Origin: Trochalopteron elliotii
Lineage: Eukaryota > Chordata > Aves > Passeriformes > Leiothrichidae
Assembly (NCBI GenBank): GCA_024734555.1
Contig: JANPWX010000055.1
Location: forward strand, 1,827,840-1,891,839
Length of the DNA stretch: 64,000 nucleotides
Direction: 5' to 3'
Numbering within the stretch: position 1 is the stretch's first letter; each line of letters opens with the position of its first letter. Position numbers and translations under genes: made by a program. Below, piece by piece: positions 1 through 11,470 of the stretch. Under the pieces are notes generated by a model. The model worked only from the letters and a program-made list of their open reading frames with translations, was not told the DNA's origin and did no database searches.

Positions 1-409
<409 letters not shown>

Positions 410-2209
410 TGAGCAGAGCCATTTGGGCTCACAGATGGGAGCTGGTGTCTCTAGCCAAGTACCTCTCCTGGCAATGGGTGAACTGGCCTGGCTGGGCATT
501 GCTTCCAGAAGCACTGCCAGGGCAATTTCCCACAGGATCTCTACTCCTGAGACATGGGGTTTGGGAGCAAGAAGGCAACGGGGGTGAGAAAGCACACACC
601 CCAGAATATCTTTTTCATGCCTTTCTCTCTAATCTTGATATAGTCTTTCCATCACCATGGTATCAGATTATTTCCACACACAATAGGAAGTATTCCTAAA
701 GCAGACACTGGATTTTTTTAATTATTATTTTTAATTTGTTTGACCCTGGTGGCTCAGTCAAAGTACATAGTATTTTATTGGAGGCTACATACCTCTGTGT
801 TTCATCACTAGCTTTCTGAATGTTCCATCCATCCTGAAATACACCCATTCGCAGTGCTCACATGTAGGCTTTTTCTGTCCTCAAATGGAGAGTAAACAAA
901 GAGACATGCTAAAGAACAGGAGGAAACCCAGCTTGCTGTTTACAATGAGCTATGCTTTGGAATATTTTCAACATCTACAAAACGTTACATGAATTTATCA
1001 GAAAGGAATAATTTTCTCTTGGGGTGGAGATGCATCTGTTCACCTGTAGCATTTTTGTGCTATTTTTCATCTAGTCTTTTGGTCTTTTGTCTTAATTTTT
1101 CTCCCAGGGTAGTGGTTCAAGGTGATGGTCATTTTGCTCCAAATGTTTCTTTGATCTGAAGTATAGGATGGGGCCACATGCAGAAACCCCTACCTAAACA
1201 GAAGATGCATGTTTTTGAAGGATGATGAGGGTTTCAGTAAAGGATGAGGGCATCTTTGCTATCCACAGCATGGTTACTCTGCACTACAAAACATTTCCCT
1301 CTCATGGTTCTTCTGTTGCAATCAGAAGATTCCCCATTGGTTTATTTCCACTGTAGTGAAATCATTGCTTCTCACATAGTGCCATCTTCCAAAATACTTG
1401 TCTTCCAAGTGTGTTCTCTATCCCAAACTCTCTTGATAACCTTCATTAATTCCCTCCTCAGACATTACAAATGCAATTACTGCTTAAAGCTACTTATTCA
1501 GGAGGGGTGTTCTCTCACACACTTGCCCACTTACATGTTTTGTTCCATATGTTTTACAAGTGAGCCCTGGATATGAGTAGCATGGTAGATACTTGTGACA
1601 AACCAGTCCAAACAGGTGGTGTACCTGGATCACTGCTTGGGATCCTGCCTGTATTGCTAGGGACCCTGTATTGCTGCTATTTAACAACTCCTAGGAAACA
1701 GATCGGTGTCTTCAGCCCCATTTGTAAAGGGCGAGTAGACATGTCAAAAGCCTGTCAGCACCCAGACACCCTGCTGCTGGTTTCAGTGCCAAGGGAGTGA
1801 TTCTTATTCTCCATCTGGGTGAGGATAGTATGTTCTGGGCTGGCTGTGGTGAGCTGGATTGCTCTGCCACGTGTGCTCACTGTGCTCGGGGCATAAACAA
1901 ATTCAACCTTGACAGCGGGCAAACATGTCAACAGAGCTCACCTTTGCAAATGGAGTTGTGGTTATTAGAGAGGATTTTCATCCTGAAATAAGTGAGAATC
2001 TTTCCTCTTTCTCCACCTGCCTTGTCCTGGGATCAGGAATGTCCATTTCTCCTGCCAGAACCAGCTGAAATTGTGTGGTGCTGGGTTATATGTAATGGCA
2101 GCTCTGCTAAGTGTTAACCATAGGGAAAATGTGATGAACCAGATTAGGTGGTTAAATGCAGGAGAAGGTGGTCTTTGAAAGATCTTGCTGTAGCTTGCTT
2201 GTGTTCTTG

Positions 2210-2240
2210 TATGTGTGAATGAGTGTGTGTGAGTGTGTGG
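2210..2240. repeat. TG-rich imperfect microsatellite
   Basis: An impure (TG)n tract interrupted by GAA and GAG bases. It is short and probably polymorphic in length. Confidence 0.7.
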
Positions 2241-3238
2241 AGTGAACTAACTCCAAACATACAGCACCCAGCTGGTAGCCAGGGATTCCCTGGGCTCAGA
2301 TGCAGTGAGTGTCCCTACTCACACACTCCTGGATACGTATGTCTGCAGATGGCCAGAGAGCCACTTGGCAAAGTCACTGCCCCCAGGTCAGAAGTGCAAC
2401 TTGTGCACATAAAGGAGCTGTCTGCAAATATCTGGGTGTGTCACTCCTTGCCTGCTCTAAATGTTTTCTGATACATTTTCGCAGACTTTGTTGTAGGATG
2501 AGAGAAGTGTTAAATGAGGGAGACTCATAACATTGAACAGCAGCATTTTAGTTCATTTGGTGACCTTTCTGGGGTGAGAATCTGTATATACTATAGCTCT
2601 CAGCCATGATGGAGAGTCACCCATAAATGCTTTAGAGGTGTGTGTTCTTTTGGCAGTTCTAGACTGAAACACAGAAAAAGCAAGTATAATGGCAATTCCA
2701 TAAAATAAAGTGTTTGACTTGCTCAGAAATAAAAATGGAGATGTTTCCTTTTTGATCCTCACTTATATGATGAAAGTGAAATAAGTGTTATTGTTGTCCA
2801 ATGTTGAGAAGAGCTCAAGAGCAAGGCAGGTATTCCAGGTTCATACCAACAGGTTCGATCACAAAAGTAAAAACCAAAAGTAGTTTTCACTTCCATGGCA
2901 GATACTTTTTTGGGAGTTAGGAGTTGCAGGGATGGGTGTGTGGACAGTGTATGTGGTGTGCAGGTGTGAGGGGCTGCAGATAATCTCTGTGTGTAGTATT
3001 CAAATAATGTGACTGGGGCACATATCCTTGCACAGTTGAAACCACTCTCTATGAGATCCAGGGCAAATACCTTATAAAAGAGGATGTTGTTGGTACATAG
3101 AGCTTTAACTCTCTTTCCTCTGTTAATTTAATGTAATACACCTCTTCCAGAAATGGATAAACTAATGCAGGTTCTGGCCCCAAATATTGTGTGCAATGTT
3201 ATATATAATTGAATGTAAATTTTATTAAATGTTTTGGG

Positions 3239-3257
3239 GTTTTGTTTGTTTGTTTTT
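3239..3257. repeat. (TTTG)n short tandem repeat
   Basis: About four TTTG units followed by a T run. Confidence 0.7.
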
Positions 3258-5886
3258 AAAGCTGGACAGGATCTGTCATCTATTTAGCTTAAAACAGATC
3301 CTACATTTTTTCCCTAGGCAAAACTTCCAGTATTGAGATCGGTCTATTGAGATTTGTCTATCAAAGTATAACAAAAAATAGTCATTAAGAGCCTAACTAG
3401 CTTTGCAAATACCCTGCAGTTATTCTGCTTATGAACTCTGCTGAAATTAATACAAGCTATAGGCAATGGCTGGTGGCAGGATCACGAACCGTGGTACTTT
3501 GCAATATTCTGATACCAGTTAACCAGTTTTAAAAACCAGCTGTATTCCTGAATAGGTTGGGTCACCTCTGTAATTCTATTCTGTATTTATTAATTTTTAC
3601 TTTCTGAGAAATAAATCAAGACCTTTATGTTGGATTTTGCTGGAAAAATTGGAGATCTATTGCTTCAGGTTTCTTATATATAGATATAATAGTTATACAT
3701 ATAGAAAATAGTTGGTCCTATTTTTATTTCTCCTACACTTTTTTTTTTGTATTTTCATAGAACCCATGTGCGTATTTCAAAATAATACAATTAGGTAAAT
3801 AGGCAGTGAATTAAAAGAGATTGTCACAAGTAAGAATACTCAGGGAGAGGCAGACAAGCATGAGACCAAAGACCTGAGGAGTATTCTAAAGCTGCAACAA
3901 AATTAGGCAGTTCATTTGTCCTCTTTGTCATCATGAAAAAAAAAATCAAATCATAAACAACAGAAATTACAATCAGTAAAGAAATTATTGGAGTTGAACC
4001 TGCAAACTGAGGTCTCAGTCTTGCTAACTTTTCCTCAGCTGAATAATCTATATTTCTGGGAATGGACTACTAGGACTGCGGGAAAGCACTCTGGTACAGA
4101 GGGACCAGTGAAAAAGAAGGAGCTAACAGAATTGTTACTCTGATTCTGCTTTCACATCTGATCGAGCATTTTAGCATCTCAGGACCAGAGTTTCACTTCT
4201 GATCCCTAAAGCCTTGCAGAATCAGGAGATGCTGGCTCTGGGGTTGTTCAGCACAATATTTGAAAATTCTTCCAATTTTCAGGTGTTTGTTCAGTCTCCT
4301 CCACACACGGAGTAGCCTTGCTGCTGGAGGCCCCTTTGAGCATCATGCTCACCCTGTCCTGTCAGATCCACTGTTTGCCTGTTTACCATGGAGTTTCTAG
4401 CAAAAGCAGCATTCCCTCACCCAAGCCACAACTCTGAGTGAGCCAACCAACTCCAGCACTAAGCAAGCAGAGAGCTGGAATGCAGGTGAGTGTCTGGGAG
4501 AAGGCAGAGTTTATGTCCTGCTTTGGCAACCAGCACCTCACAACTCCCTGTATACGACTTGTAGTGAGCCAGAAAAAAAATGGGGAGCCACAGAGTCCGC
4601 CTGCATCCTATGGCAGTGTTGCTCAGGTGCTTTCATGCAGTATTTGAGATTAGAACAAGAAAGGAAAAAAGGGAATTACATCATTTAATTATAAAGGTAC
4701 AATAAAGTAGATGAAGAAGTTGCACAATAACCAGAGTCTGTTCCATTTAGACAATTACTACTCAGAGGACCTCTCATCTCGCCTTTGGAAGGCTGCCAGT
4801 TACACCTGACTGGATGGGGCTCTGCTGCCTGCTATTGGAATCCAATTTTTATTTTAAAACCCCTAGAATTTACAATGACCTTATTATTTCAACCCTCCTT
4901 TTACCTTCCTTCTTCCCCTGAGATCTGTGGAAATCATAGTAAATCCGATTTTTAAAAATTATTGTGAGTACACTTGGCCCGTGCCACCACTGAAAAAAAC
5001 CCCAAAAAACCTTTGTAATTCCTGTGCAGCCTACCTCCACCTGTAATAATTTTCAAGATTTCTGGGATGAAAGCATTCTCTGGTTTGGTTTGTCAGATGC
5101 ACAACATAACTGAGGAAGAAAGGCTTAACAGGACACTTCAGCCGTCACTAGGGATTATTTATACACAAATGGAAAGAGGCTACTGAAGAGAGGCTACTTG
5201 CAGCTATATCTAGGAGCAAAATGATTTGTTTTTGTAAAAATTCTTGCAATACCTTGTAATGCTCTAGATTTGACTTTTAAAGTGCAATGGTTTTGACAGG
5301 TAAATTAGGACAGCCATTTTTTTCATGTATCCTTTATACATTAAAGACTCAAATGCTTTGTTTAAAATCTGTGCTTGGAATCCCAACTGTTTTCCAAATG
5401 GACTCATTAAAAAAGAGACTTTATTGAAGTCTTGATTCTGATCCTAGAGAAGTCAATAGTAAATGTTTTATTGAACATGGTGATGCAGCAAGTTCAGGCC
5501 TTTAGTGTTTCCTTTGAGGTTAAAATTGTCCCTGGGTAGAAAGGCCAGTGCAAGGTCTGTGCTCCCTCCTGTCACAGCTGGAGTTCTGCTGGAGGCATCC
5601 ACTTAAATTCAGGCAGTAGACAGCACTGAAGTTGAATCTTAGGCTATCCAGGTATTCAGTTTTGCAGTTTTTGATGCTGAAATTATCCTTAGTCTGTTGA
5701 TGTAAGACTGGAAGTCAAACAACTCAGATACAGCAAAGCCATCCTCTTGTTCAGGGATTTTCTAAAATCCTTTAGTGGATGAAATCACCGGTTCATGCGT
5801 ACGAGCTCCAGGAGGATTTGGCCCATCATATTTTGAATAAGCAATTTAATATTTTAATTGCATCAAATTTAAATAGCAATTCATTA

Positions 5887-5997
<111 letters not shown>

Positions 5998-6049
5998 TTA
6001 ACAGAACAGCAACTGGTTTTAATAATGACTTTTTAAAGGGCAAATTTCA

Positions 6050-6190
<141 letters not shown>

Positions 6191-6673
6191 TCATTTAATT
6201 GAACATCCAAATCCTTTTGAGAAATCTCAGCATTTTTATCCTTTCTGTGTACTGCTAAAAGTTTGTAAAAGCTGTGGAGGAAAGATTTAATATGAGTGCA
6301 GTTGTGTTCTATTCACTGTAAAAATAAAAATTTGGAAAATAATTTTACTTTAATAGAGATGAAACGGTCTGAACTATTTTGTCATCTCCCACAATAAAAA
6401 TCCATATTAATATTGCTTTTTCTCGTTGAAAAAGTATTTCTGTGCATTTAGAAAAGCTTCAAGAGGGGAATGAGTTCATTAACTGTTACAGAACCAGTAG
6501 AGAAGAAGCCTTTATGTTTTGTAGGTTTAGCAGAAATAATGACAGTCATTTATAATGTGAGTTACTTAATGGCTCATTGCTCACAAACTGCTGCTGGAAC
6601 TCTTAACTACACATTTACCTCTTTAGAACCAAAAGAAAGAAATGAGACGGTGTTTCTGCGTTTTTAAAGAGTA

Positions 6674-6688
6674 AATAAATAAATAATG
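6674..6688. repeat. (AAAT)n short tandem repeat
   Basis: Three to four consecutive AAAT/AATA units. Confidence 0.65.
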
Positions 6689-6929
6689 TGGATTCTGGAA
6701 TCCAAGTTCCCTTAACAGATAATTCGGAATAGAATCCACATAAAAGAAAAGAATATAAACGAACACATTTTCCCTGCAGGAGAGAAATCAGAGTGAAAAA
6801 ATGGAAATGTATCCATTTTCTTTCTCATTAAACCTAATTCTTTTATAAATAAATATTCAGAACTGCCCAGCTGAGCCTGCTGAAATCATAATCCTTTGTA
6901 GATAAGTACCAAAATAGATGAAAGAAAGG

Positions 6930-7078
6930 TAGTACTGTAGTTAGGGCAGGGGCTTATGAAGCCAGAATTCAGTCCAAGCTCTGCCATAGTCTTTCTTTAT
7001 GACCTGAGGCAAGGGACTAAATCTCTCATACCTCAGCTCAGTAGCAGTATAATAGGGATTTCGTTCACTATTATTAAT
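6930..7078 (+). mobile_element. MIR-type SINE remnant
   Basis: The segment follows the MIR layout end to end: a start like 'agtactgtagttagg', a body with 'gaattcagtccaagctctgc', the core-SINE part 'tatgacctgaggcaaggga', then 'catacctcagctcagtagc' and 'gtataatagggattt', matching the MIR 3' pattern of ctgtgcctcagtttccccatctgtaaaatgggga. It is heavily diverged and has no poly-A tail. MIR insertions predate the amniote radiation, so this copy is old. The assignment is from recognition, not alignment. Confidence 0.65.
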
Positions 7079-7554
7079 GCCAGTTCGCGTTCTACCCTCA
7101 GATTTACGAGCCTTAATCATGGATCAGAAATCATGGATCAGAAAAATGTCCCCGTCCTTTTGACATGTGGCTGCACTTTAAATATTGGCAGTGAATGCAG
7201 CCTTATGAGAGAGTACAATGAGACTACAAAGTAATTACGTCCAGTGTGAGTGGTAGTGGCTTTAGAACACCAGGAGGCAATCCACATTCCTGTGAGCATC
7301 ACAAAATGTGGGAATCCTACAGGAGTTGTAAAGAAGGATAATGAATAACAAGTGCGGATATTTACAGGATGGTCTTCCAAAGACTGAGAAATGGCACCAG
7401 AAAAATCATGGGTCATGTCTGCTTGAAATATTCATAAGTAGGTGATGGGGATTGACCTCTTTGGTTGGCTGTAGGAAGAAGTTGACATTTCCTTAATGAA
7501 GACAAGTAGATTACACTAATGAGATAGATATGGGGACAGTAGTCTACAGCTGCT
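7079..7554. other. Unique intronic spacer between SINE and LINE remnants
   Basis: No gene is recognised. It holds one 14-bp tandem duplication at 7117-7144. Minus-strand sequence close to 7554 may be the decayed 3' end of the neighbouring LINE. Confidence 0.5.
7117..7144. repeat. 14-bp direct tandem duplication
   Basis: TCATGGATCAGAAA occurs twice in perfect head-to-tail order (7117-7130 and 7131-7144), a typical replication-slippage product. Confidence 0.9.
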
Positions 7555-9013
7555 AAGAGAAATGACGTGGTCAGAGTGATGTGTTAGGAAAATTACATTT
7601 CTAGCAGCATCCTAAATGGATACATGGAGGGCAAGTTCGCATTTGTAAAGGTCAGAAAAAGAAATATTGTAGTAATAAAGGCACGAGGTGATGAGAGCCT
7701 GGATGGTGAAAGAATATGCAGACCTTAGATATTGCCTGGATCTATATGCATGGTGAGAGATATGAGATGAAAATGTTGCTCCAGTTCTTGACCAGAACAA
7801 CAAGAAAAGTAATAGCATTGCCTGTGATGGTCTAGAGGGGAATTACTTAAGAGAGCATATAGTAAAGAAGGAAGAAGACCATTATGAACTCTGTTTTAAT
7901 TACAACAAGCTGAGTTTGTTACATGTGTGTCCATGAAGAAATATTAGAGATATTGTGGGTATGGACCTAGGGAGACAAGTTTGTGTTAGAGGAGTGAGCC
8001 TGGAAATTGGTACATGGAGATCAGAGCAGAATCTATGTTTGCACTTGAAATTATCAAGGAGTGAAATACAGAAAGGGAAAAGCTCCATGAACCCCAGCAG
8101 ATCTGGGAGAAGAAAAGTGTCTTCTGGAGGTCATGCAAAAGAAGCAGATTCAAAAGTGGTGCAATAGAGGTAACACCACAGTAGCTGAAGACAGACACTG
8201 CTTCAGGTTTAAACAGCACAAGAGACTACTGCAGGTGGCCAGTGTGCTGCAGCAGGTGAGAACAGAGTATTCAGACTGTGCTGAAGGTTGCCCAGTGCAT
8301 TAAGTAAAAATTTTAGCAGTGGTTGCAAAGGAGAGGAGGCTGCAGTGAACTAGTGGGGAGGACCCCAGGCAACGTTTGTAGCTGGCATATTCAGAGAGGT
8401 TGGTGAGGAAGGGAGGAGAGGAAAAGAGATGATATTTATAGAGGAAAATAAATGTTTTAAGATGAAAGAGTGTTTTAAGATGAGAATATTTTAAGAGGAA
8501 AGAGACTGAATGGTATTTGTGTCATGAGAGTTAAGAGGCAGAGGGGTGTGAGAGGTCAAGGCAAAGAGAGAACAAGAGGACAAGAGCAGCCATAAGGAAA
8601 GGCAGGAGGTAGGGTGAGATTGGCTCAGTGGCAAATAAAAGAAAGGAAGAGGGCCACATAGGAGGTTTTTCATCTGTAGGAGAGAAGAATGGGTAAGGAG
8701 TTGTAGGAGGGGAAGACGAAACGGAAGGCAAAACTGGTGGAAGAGGAAGATCATGGTTCGTCATTTTCTCATGGAAGAACCAGGTGAAATCCTGTGTGAC
8801 AGCTGAAATGGGGGCTGGAGGAGACAGGATGGTCTGAGAAGTGAGCCAAATGGGGCAAAGAGGATTGTGACTGTGAGTCTGAGATTTAACTGTGCTGAGC
8901 TGGAGTAGTAAGTCTAGGAAACGAGCAGAACTGAATGGGGGAACAGTGCATTTATAGTGGAGAAATTTAGCCAGGCAGGAGGGTTCCGTTAGAGATGCCC
9001 TGCTGTGTGACAC
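7555..9013 (-). mobile_element. Ancient L2-like LINE, ORF2 remnant
   Basis: Read on the - strand, several broken frames carry an L2-type reverse-transcriptase layout in the right order. At 8762-8791 is DFTWFFHEKM, followed by a Pro/Ser-rich linker, as between the endonuclease and RT domains in L2-like elements. At 7666-7704 is IQALITSCLYYYN, recalling the C-terminal ALVTSRLDYCN motif. After an in-frame TAG (7612-7614) the frame continues DAARNVIFLT...DHV (about 7564-7611), recalling the family's QNAAARLI...DHV. The RT core between is too decayed to read. The pyrimidine-rich - strand explains the 160-codon frame at 8531-9013. The copy is inactive. Placement in the L2/CR1 group is from motif memory; the exact family is uncertain. 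Confidence 0.6.
8453..8504. repeat. Imperfect 16-18-bp tandem repeat, about three units
   Basis: Units TGTTTTAAGATGAAAGAG (8453-8470), TGTTTTAAGATGAGAA (8471-8486) and TATTTTAAGAGGAAAGAG (8487-8504). The array lies inside the LINE remnant, so it arose after insertion. Confidence 0.8.
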
Positions 9014-9130
9014 ATAGCAGAGACCAGCTGGTATGGATCAGCTGGCATTTGGGGTACAGGGCAGGAATAGCTAGGGAAATGCAAGGCAAAAGGTCTATGA
9101 ATGAAAGAATGCAGCATGGATAACATCTAC

Positions 9131-9165
9131 AGATAAAGAAGATAAAGATAAAGAGGATGATAAAA
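9131..9165. repeat. GATAAA-rich simple repeat
   Basis: Imperfect AGATAAAG units repeated about four to five times. Confidence 0.6.
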
Positions 9166-10053
9166 GAATAAGGGCAGTCGTTGATACTGATGATCTGAGG
9201 TGACAGAAAGGCCAAGAAAGCTTAGTGTGAAGAGGTGGCTGGTGCTTGTTTAAAGCGTCCAGGGGATTTTCCAGGTGGTGGAGAAGGATGGGGGGAAAAC
9301 ACAGGGTTCAGTATGAAGCCCTGCCTTTTTGGTGACTGACTGGGTCAAACAGAGTTGTAGACTGAACAGAGGAGACACTAAAACATATGGCTTAAAGGGC
9401 AGAGAAGTCACTGCCACTGTGACTCTTCTATAACTTGCTCTGCCTTCCTGCTGTGACTTTATCCTGTGTAACCTTACAGAGGTGTAAGCATGGCTCCTCC
9501 CAGCAGAGTTCAGCAAGTTTGTCCACTGCTTTTAGCAGCCAATACTCCAGTCTCAGCTTGAACCTCAAGGATAAATAAATATCCAGTATTAATTCAGGAT
9601 ATTTTCCACAAAGTGGTGTGTGGAGAATGGTATTTACATAGCTGTGGCCATTTAAGGAAAAGGAGTTCTAGGATGTCCTGTGTACACAGCAATGTGTATC
9701 CTGTTAAGATGTCCCGCCAGATCGAGTGAAACACATGGAGTCTTTCATTGCAGCTGTTAATTCTGAGAGCTTTGGTTGGTTTAGAGTTTTAACAGCAGAC
9801 TTTTGAAAAAAGCTTCCTAAATGTATTTCTAGACTTTCTAATAGGATGAAACAGTTATGGTAATTTTATTGGATAACAAAAGCTATTTGAAAAGATCTTT
9901 CCACCTCAATATGAATGTATGATTCTTGTCTCTGTGTCTGTGTCTATATTAATCAGTGCCTAGCTTTGAATATGCAAAAGAGCCTTTATAATGCAGCTAT
10001 TTTTTCTTTCTGCCTAATGGTCATTTAGTGGCATAAATATTACAACAGAAACA

Positions 10054-10077
10054 AGCACAAACAAAACAAACAAAAAC
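10054..10077. repeat. (AAAC)n-like simple repeat
   Basis: Imperfect CAAA/ACAAA units. Confidence 0.6.
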
Positions 10078-10479
10078 TTTTTCAGATCTTACAGGTGTAG
10101 ATTAGGGTCACTAGACTGATTTTGAAGAGGTGATGATTTTTGGTAGCTGATGATCTAATTACATTTTTTTGTTTTAGGTACTTGAGTGGCCCTGCTTAAG
10201 AGAGTATTCAGTACTGTTCTTGATTTTTAAACATATAGGTATTTGAAGACTGGAATTATCCTTGTTTTACACAGAGGACAGTTGCTCAACAATGCAAAAG
10301 TTCTGCAGGACAACAATTCACACTGGAAAGAAATTTGTCATTGTTGAGTCCTAATTATGTATTTTATGTTACATTTCATTCCCTTTCTATTTACCAGTTC
10401 CTAAAGTTTTGTTCATATGATATTCTGTAATGGTTAAAGAGAAAGGGAGCAATGTTACAGTGATCAGAGAGACAAAGGA

Positions 10480-11040
10480 GCCAGCTAACAGGAACAGGGG
10501 AAATGGAAAAACTCAAATAACTTAATGGGCTCAAATTGGGAAGCTGGACAATTTCCATCTCAGTCTTCTGAAAGATGTGACATTGTAAGTCCAGTAAAAA
10601 GGATTTTCAATAAATCTGTCTAATTAGGGTGGTACATTAGGAATGAAAAGTAGCAAATCTATATTTAAAGAAAGGAGCAAAAGTTGTCTGGGCCACAGCG
10701 GACCTTTTAGTTTGATCATAATAATACCAAACAGTGTTTAAAGTAAGTTCTAAAGGAGAGATTAATTAAATGCACAGGAGAAAATGAAATAAACATGCAA
10801 CATATGTTTTCCTATTTGAAGTGTGCCAAGCTACCCTGATATATTTTGCTAGGAAGATAACTGGGGTTTAAGATAAGGAAATGCCTTAGACCTAAATTAT
10901 CAGGATTTTGGTAAAGGATTTTATATTCTGCCTCTAAGGAAATGGTTTGTTGCAATGTTAAGGTAATTAGTACACAATTTACTGAGTGTTTAAGGAACTG
11001 ACCAAGGGAAGGCAAAAAGTGCTGAGAGGGGAAGTATCAA
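10480..11040 (+). mobile_element. Ancient CR1 LINE, reverse-transcriptase region fragment
   Basis: The + strand shows successive stretches typical of the RT part of old sauropsid CR1 elements: 'ataaacatgcaacat' (palm-region Gln-His segment), 'agtgtgccaagctaccctg', 'gaaatgccttagacctaa', 'atcaggattttggtaaagg' (the LDFGKAF-like segment) and 'gaactgaccaagggaaggc'. Order and spacing agree with the family. Many stops and small indels show it is dead. The left boundary is approximate. At about 11041 it abuts a second CR1 of different type. Confidence 0.65.
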
Positions 11041-11470
11041 GATGAGGGCAGCAGTAGAATTCCTGAAGTACGGGGCCAGTAGCATCTTTGCACAGAAGTT
11101 AGCAGAGCTCGTTGGAAGAACTTTAAGCTAGATTTGAAGGGGAAAAGAGATAAAGCCAGGCTTGCTAGAGATAAGCTTGAGGACGGCATACCAATGTTTT
11201 AGGGACAGTGTGCTAGCAAGGCCCTTCGATTTGCTATTGCAGTGAAGGTAGAGATTGAAGATCCATATGGCAGTAGAGACACAAGAATTAGTGGTGTGTT
11301 GGAAGGAGAGACTATGACCTTTGGAGAAAGAGGCAGGCAGCTCAGGAGAACTACGAGGATGTAATGAAGTTATGGAGGAAAGAAATTAGAAGGGCCAAAG
11401 CCCAACTAGAATGATTTGATAACCTTAAAGGCCTTTTCTAACTTAAATGTTTCTATGATTCTATGATATA
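11041..11470 (+). mobile_element. Bird-type CR1 LINE copy with internal deletion
   Basis: The left part resembles upstream CR1 sequence ('ctttaagctagatttgaagg', 'gataaagccaggcttgctag', 'gacagtgtgctagcaaggc', 'aaattagaagggccaaagcc'). At about 11410 it jumps to the extreme 3' end ('gatttgataaccttaaaggc', then 'tctatgattctatgat'), the diagnostic avian CR1 tail. Nearly all of the RT-coding part is missing between them, so this is an internally deleted copy rather than the usual 5' truncation. It lies beside the older CR1 fragment to its left. The left boundary is uncertain. Confidence 0.65.

Larger units (their letters stand above)
9014..10479. other. Intronic sequence without recognised genes
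   Basis: No gene is seen. The left part may hold more of the decayed - strand LINE. GATAAA-type repetition occurs at 9131-9165, and an AAAC-rich tract at 10054-10077. Confidence 0.5.

Noticed and set aside
8531..9013. 160-codon - strand frame as a gene
   Set aside because: It is better explained by L2-like LINE sequence on a pyrimidine-rich strand.
10240..10310. Possible antisense MIR ('attatccttgttttacacag')
   Set aside because: Only one short MIR-like word; the other MIR blocks are missing.
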